Source: an uncultured Caulobacter sp. (GTDB taxonomy: Bacteria; Pseudomonadota; Alphaproteobacteria; Caulobacterales; Caulobacteraceae). Taken from it: a stretch of DNA of 16,510 bases. Numbering within the stretch: position 1 is the stretch's first letter; every line of letters starts with the position of its first letter. The stretch lies in the NCBI GenBank assembly GCA_937925635.1, contig CALALX010000095.1, forward strand, positions 1 to 16,510. The letters run 5' to 3'. The notes under the pieces are model-generated. The model was not told the origin of the DNA, did not search any database, and saw only the letters and a program-made list of their open reading frames with translations. This document shows, piece by piece, positions 13,747 to 16,510 of the stretch. The translations under genes were made by a program, and so were the position numbers.

Positions 13747-14874
13747 CTAGAAGCCCAGGGCCGTTGCGTAGCGGTCCTTGTGGAAGCCGGCGCCGCCGAA
13801 CAGCTGCTCAGCCACGCGGGCGCGCTTGAGGAACAGTCCGGCGTCGTGGGCGTCGGTCTGGCCGATGCCGCCGTGCATCTGGACCATCTCGTTGCTGACC
13901 AGGTGGGCTAGTTCGCTGGCCTTGCACTTGGCGAGCGAGGCCGCCGCGCGGTTGTCGGCCGCGCCGGAGTCGAGCTGTTCCAGCGCCGCCTCGATGCAGG
14001 AGCGGGTGGTCTCCAGGTCGGTGAACATCTTGGCCGCGCGGTGCTGCAGCGACTGGAAGGCGCCGATCAGCTGGCCGAACTGGGTGCGGGTCTTGAGGTA
14101 CTCGAGGGTGATCTCGAAGGCCTGCAGGGCGCTGCCGAGCATTTCGGCCGACAGGCCGATGCGGGCCCGGTCGAGCACCGGCTCCAGCACGTCCCAGCCC
14201 TTGTCGACGCTGCCCAGGACCTCGCCGGCCGCACTGTCGAAGGTGATCTCGGCGGCGCCGCGGCTGTCGGCCAGGGCCAGGTGCTTGCGAGTCACGCCGG
14301 CCGCGCTCGGATCAACCAGGAACATCGTGATCCCCGCCGTCTCGCCCGGCTTGCCGCTGGTGCGGGCGGCGACGATCAGCAGGTCGGCGGCGTCGCCGTC
14401 GACGACGAAGGTCTTCTTGCCGGTGAGCTTCCAGCCGTCTCCCGCCTTCTCGGCCTTCAGCGCTATGCGCTCGGGCGCGTGATGCGAGGACTCGTCGACG
14501 GCGAGGGCGATGACGGCCGTCCCCTCGGCGATCTTCGGCAGCCACTCGGCCTTCTGGGCGTCGCTGCCGGCCAGGGTCAGCGCCGAGGCGCCGATCAGGG
14601 CGGTCGACAGGAGCGGGGAGGCGGTCAGGGTGCGGCCGGTCTCCTCCAGGATCAGGCCCAGGCTGAGGTAGCCGAACTCCGAGCCGCCGAAGGCTTCGGG
14701 CACGATCACGCCGGCCCAGCCCATCTGGCCGATCTCGGCCCAGGCGGCGGCGTCGAACGGCGCGCCCGAGCCGCCGTCGCGGAGGGCGCGCAGCTTGCTC
14801 ACCGGGGAGGATTCCTGCGCCCAGCTCTTGGCGGCGTCGCGGAGCATGGTCTGTTCTTCGGTCAGGACGGCCAT
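13747..14874 (-). CDS. Acyl-CoA dehydrogenase-like subunit, catalytic glutamate missing
   Basis: This 375-residue flavoprotein has the three-domain acyl-CoA dehydrogenase fold: helical N-terminus, beta middle domain (about 120-220), and a C-terminal helical bundle with EYLKTRTQFGQLIGAFQSLQH and VQMHGGIGQTDAHDAGLFLKR. In the place of the catalytic glutamate (E-G-T or E-G-G-T in active enzymes) it has F359-GGAG, so it lacks the base that removes the alpha proton. The middle domain also lacks the usual EPGAGSD flavin-contact motif. This is the pattern of the non-catalytic partner in alpha2beta2 dehydrogenases such as ChsE1-ChsE2, and a fully equipped partner lies two genes upstream. ATG 14874 lies 1 nt after the isomerase-like stop. 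Confidence 0.87.
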   Translation of the reverse strand: MAVLTEEQTMLRDAAKSWAQESSPVSKLRALRDGGSGAPFDAAAWAEIGQMGWAGVIVPEAFGGSEFGYLSLGLILEETGRTLTASPLLSTALIGASALTLAGSDAQKAEWLPKIAEGTAVIALAVDESSHHAPERIALKAEKAGDGWKLTGKKTFVVDGDAADLLIVAARTSGKPGETAGITMFLVDPSAAGVTRKHLALADSRGAAEITFDSAAGEVLGSVDKGWDVLEPVLDRARIGLSAEMLGSALQAFEITLEYLKTRTQFGQLIGAFQSLQHRAAKMFTDLETTRSCIEAALEQLDSGAADNRAAASLAKCKASELAHLVSNEMVQMHGGIGQTDAHDAGLFLKRARVAEQLFGGAGFHKDRYATALGF

Positions 14875-14875
14875 G

Positions 14876-15487
14876 TCAGGCGTGCTCCCTTTGTGGATGG
14901 CGTTGGGCCCACTGAAGGGCCTGTTCCAGACGGTCGTTGCCCCAGAAGAGCTCGCCGTCGGCGGTGATGAAGCTGGGCGAGCCGAAGACGCCGCGGCCCA
15001 GGGCCAGTTCGACGTGATCCTTCAGCCGCGCCTTGACTTTGTCGCCCTGGGCCGCCGCGAAGACCGCCTCCGGAGACGCCCCGACCTCCTCCAGGAGCGG
15101 GGCGAGCACCTCAGGCTTCGAGATGTCCTGGTCGGCGACGAAGTTGGCCTCGTAGACGCGGCGGGCGAAGGCCGGCGTCCAGCCGTCCTCCAGCCCGGCC
15201 ACGGCCACGCGCGCGGCCAGCAGGGTGTTGCGTGGGAACTGGCTCGGATGGACCAGGGGCAGGCCCTGCGCCTCGCAGACCCGCTCCATGTCCCGCCACA
15301 TGTACTGCCCCTTCACGGGGACGACGTTGAACGGGCTGTCGGTCATGCCCTGCTGCGCGTGCAGCAGCGGGCCCAGCAGGAAGGGACGCCAGGCGACCTG
15401 CACGCCCGCCTCGTCCGCCAGCGCTTCGATGCGCATGGCGGCGGGGTAGGAGTAGGTCGAGGCGAACTCGTACCAGAACTCGATCAT
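14876..15487 (-). CDS. DsbA-fold 2-hydroxychromene-2-carboxylate isomerase-like protein
   Basis: This 203-residue protein belongs to the NahD / kappa-class GST branch of the DsbA fold. The first strand ends in FWYEFASTYSYPA, in which S10 replaces the CxxC of DsbA and matches the glutathione-activating serine of NahD. GVFGSPSFITADGELFWGNDRLEQ near the C-terminus contains the cis-proline loop and is diagnostic. Known relatives isomerise naphthalene-derived chromenes with glutathione; proteins like this one in acyl-CoA dehydrogenase operons may serve a different isomerisation. No signal peptide, so cytoplasmic. ATG 15487 has GGAG 9 nt upstream, and the gene follows the other dehydrogenase after 21 nt. 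Confidence 0.85.
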   Translation of the reverse strand: MIEFWYEFASTYSYPAAMRIEALADEAGVQVAWRPFLLGPLLHAQQGMTDSPFNVVPVKGQYMWRDMERVCEAQGLPLVHPSQFPRNTLLAARVAVAGLEDGWTPAFARRVYEANFVADQDISKPEVLAPLLEEVGASPEAVFAAAQGDKVKARLKDHVELALGRGVFGSPSFITADGELFWGNDRLEQALQWAQRHPQREHA

Positions 15488-15508
15488 GATCCTGCGCTCC
15501 GGGGCGGG

Positions 15509-16510
<1,002 letters not shown>

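Overview
The window is gene-dense, very GC-rich DNA with no rRNA, tRNA, CRISPR array, integrase or intact transposase. Gene content (an EF-G paralogue, a Baeyer-Villiger-type monooxygenase, paired acyl-CoA dehydrogenases, a Crp/Fnr regulator, a CsgG-like exported protein and a CTTCGACACG-type intergenic repeat) suits an environmental alphaproteobacterium, most likely Caulobacteraceae (Caulobacter or Phenylobacterium type). The genus is an inference from gene style, not from a marker gene.

Left part (1-3183): a minus-strand pair, a serine hydrolase of the beta-lactamase fold (177-1199) overlapping by GTGA the start of a PepSY-type membrane protein that runs off the left edge. Head to head with it is a plus-strand set: an OsmC-like protein (1306), an SDR (1698) and an ExoD-family membrane protein (2432). 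The divergent promoter gap is almost filled by a perfect 29-bp inverted repeat (1215-1295), the most striking non-coding element here. An imperfect inverted repeat (3087-3183) fills the gap after exoD.

Middle (3192-8954): a flavin monooxygenase (minus) diverges from a 676-residue EF-G-like GTPase (plus). The GTPase keeps its P-loop and NKID but has Ser in place of the catalytic His and lacks the RGITI switch I motif. A Crp/Fnr regulator (minus) converges on it across a GC-rich hairpin and diverges from an aldo/keto reductase (plus) over an unusually AT-rich, palindrome-rich gap.

Right-centre (8951-11141): a compact minus-strand operon of ArsR-type repressor, SRPBCC/AHSA1 protein, AlkD-like DNA alkylation repair protein and glutathione S-transferase. 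Its promoter sits inside a 34-bp dyad that includes the arsR start codon, which suggests autorepression and a leaderless mRNA. The set looks like an electrophile or alkylation defence unit.

Right part (11288-16510): an exported CsgG-like/SH3 protein, then a minus-strand catabolic run in transcription order: acyl-CoA dehydrogenase (5' end outside the window), DsbA-fold 2-hydroxychromene-2-carboxylate isomerase-like protein, second acyl-CoA dehydrogenase, SDR, and a pyridoxamine-phosphate-oxidase-like flavoprotein. The two dehydrogenases look like the catalytic and non-catalytic halves of a heteromeric enzyme, so the run probably handles beta-oxidation of a bulky or ring-derived acyl-CoA; the substrate cannot be read from sequence.

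I see no clear novel defence or mobile system. The best leads are the 29-bp inverted repeat, the altered EF-G paralogue and the ArsR dyad with its probable leaderless start.
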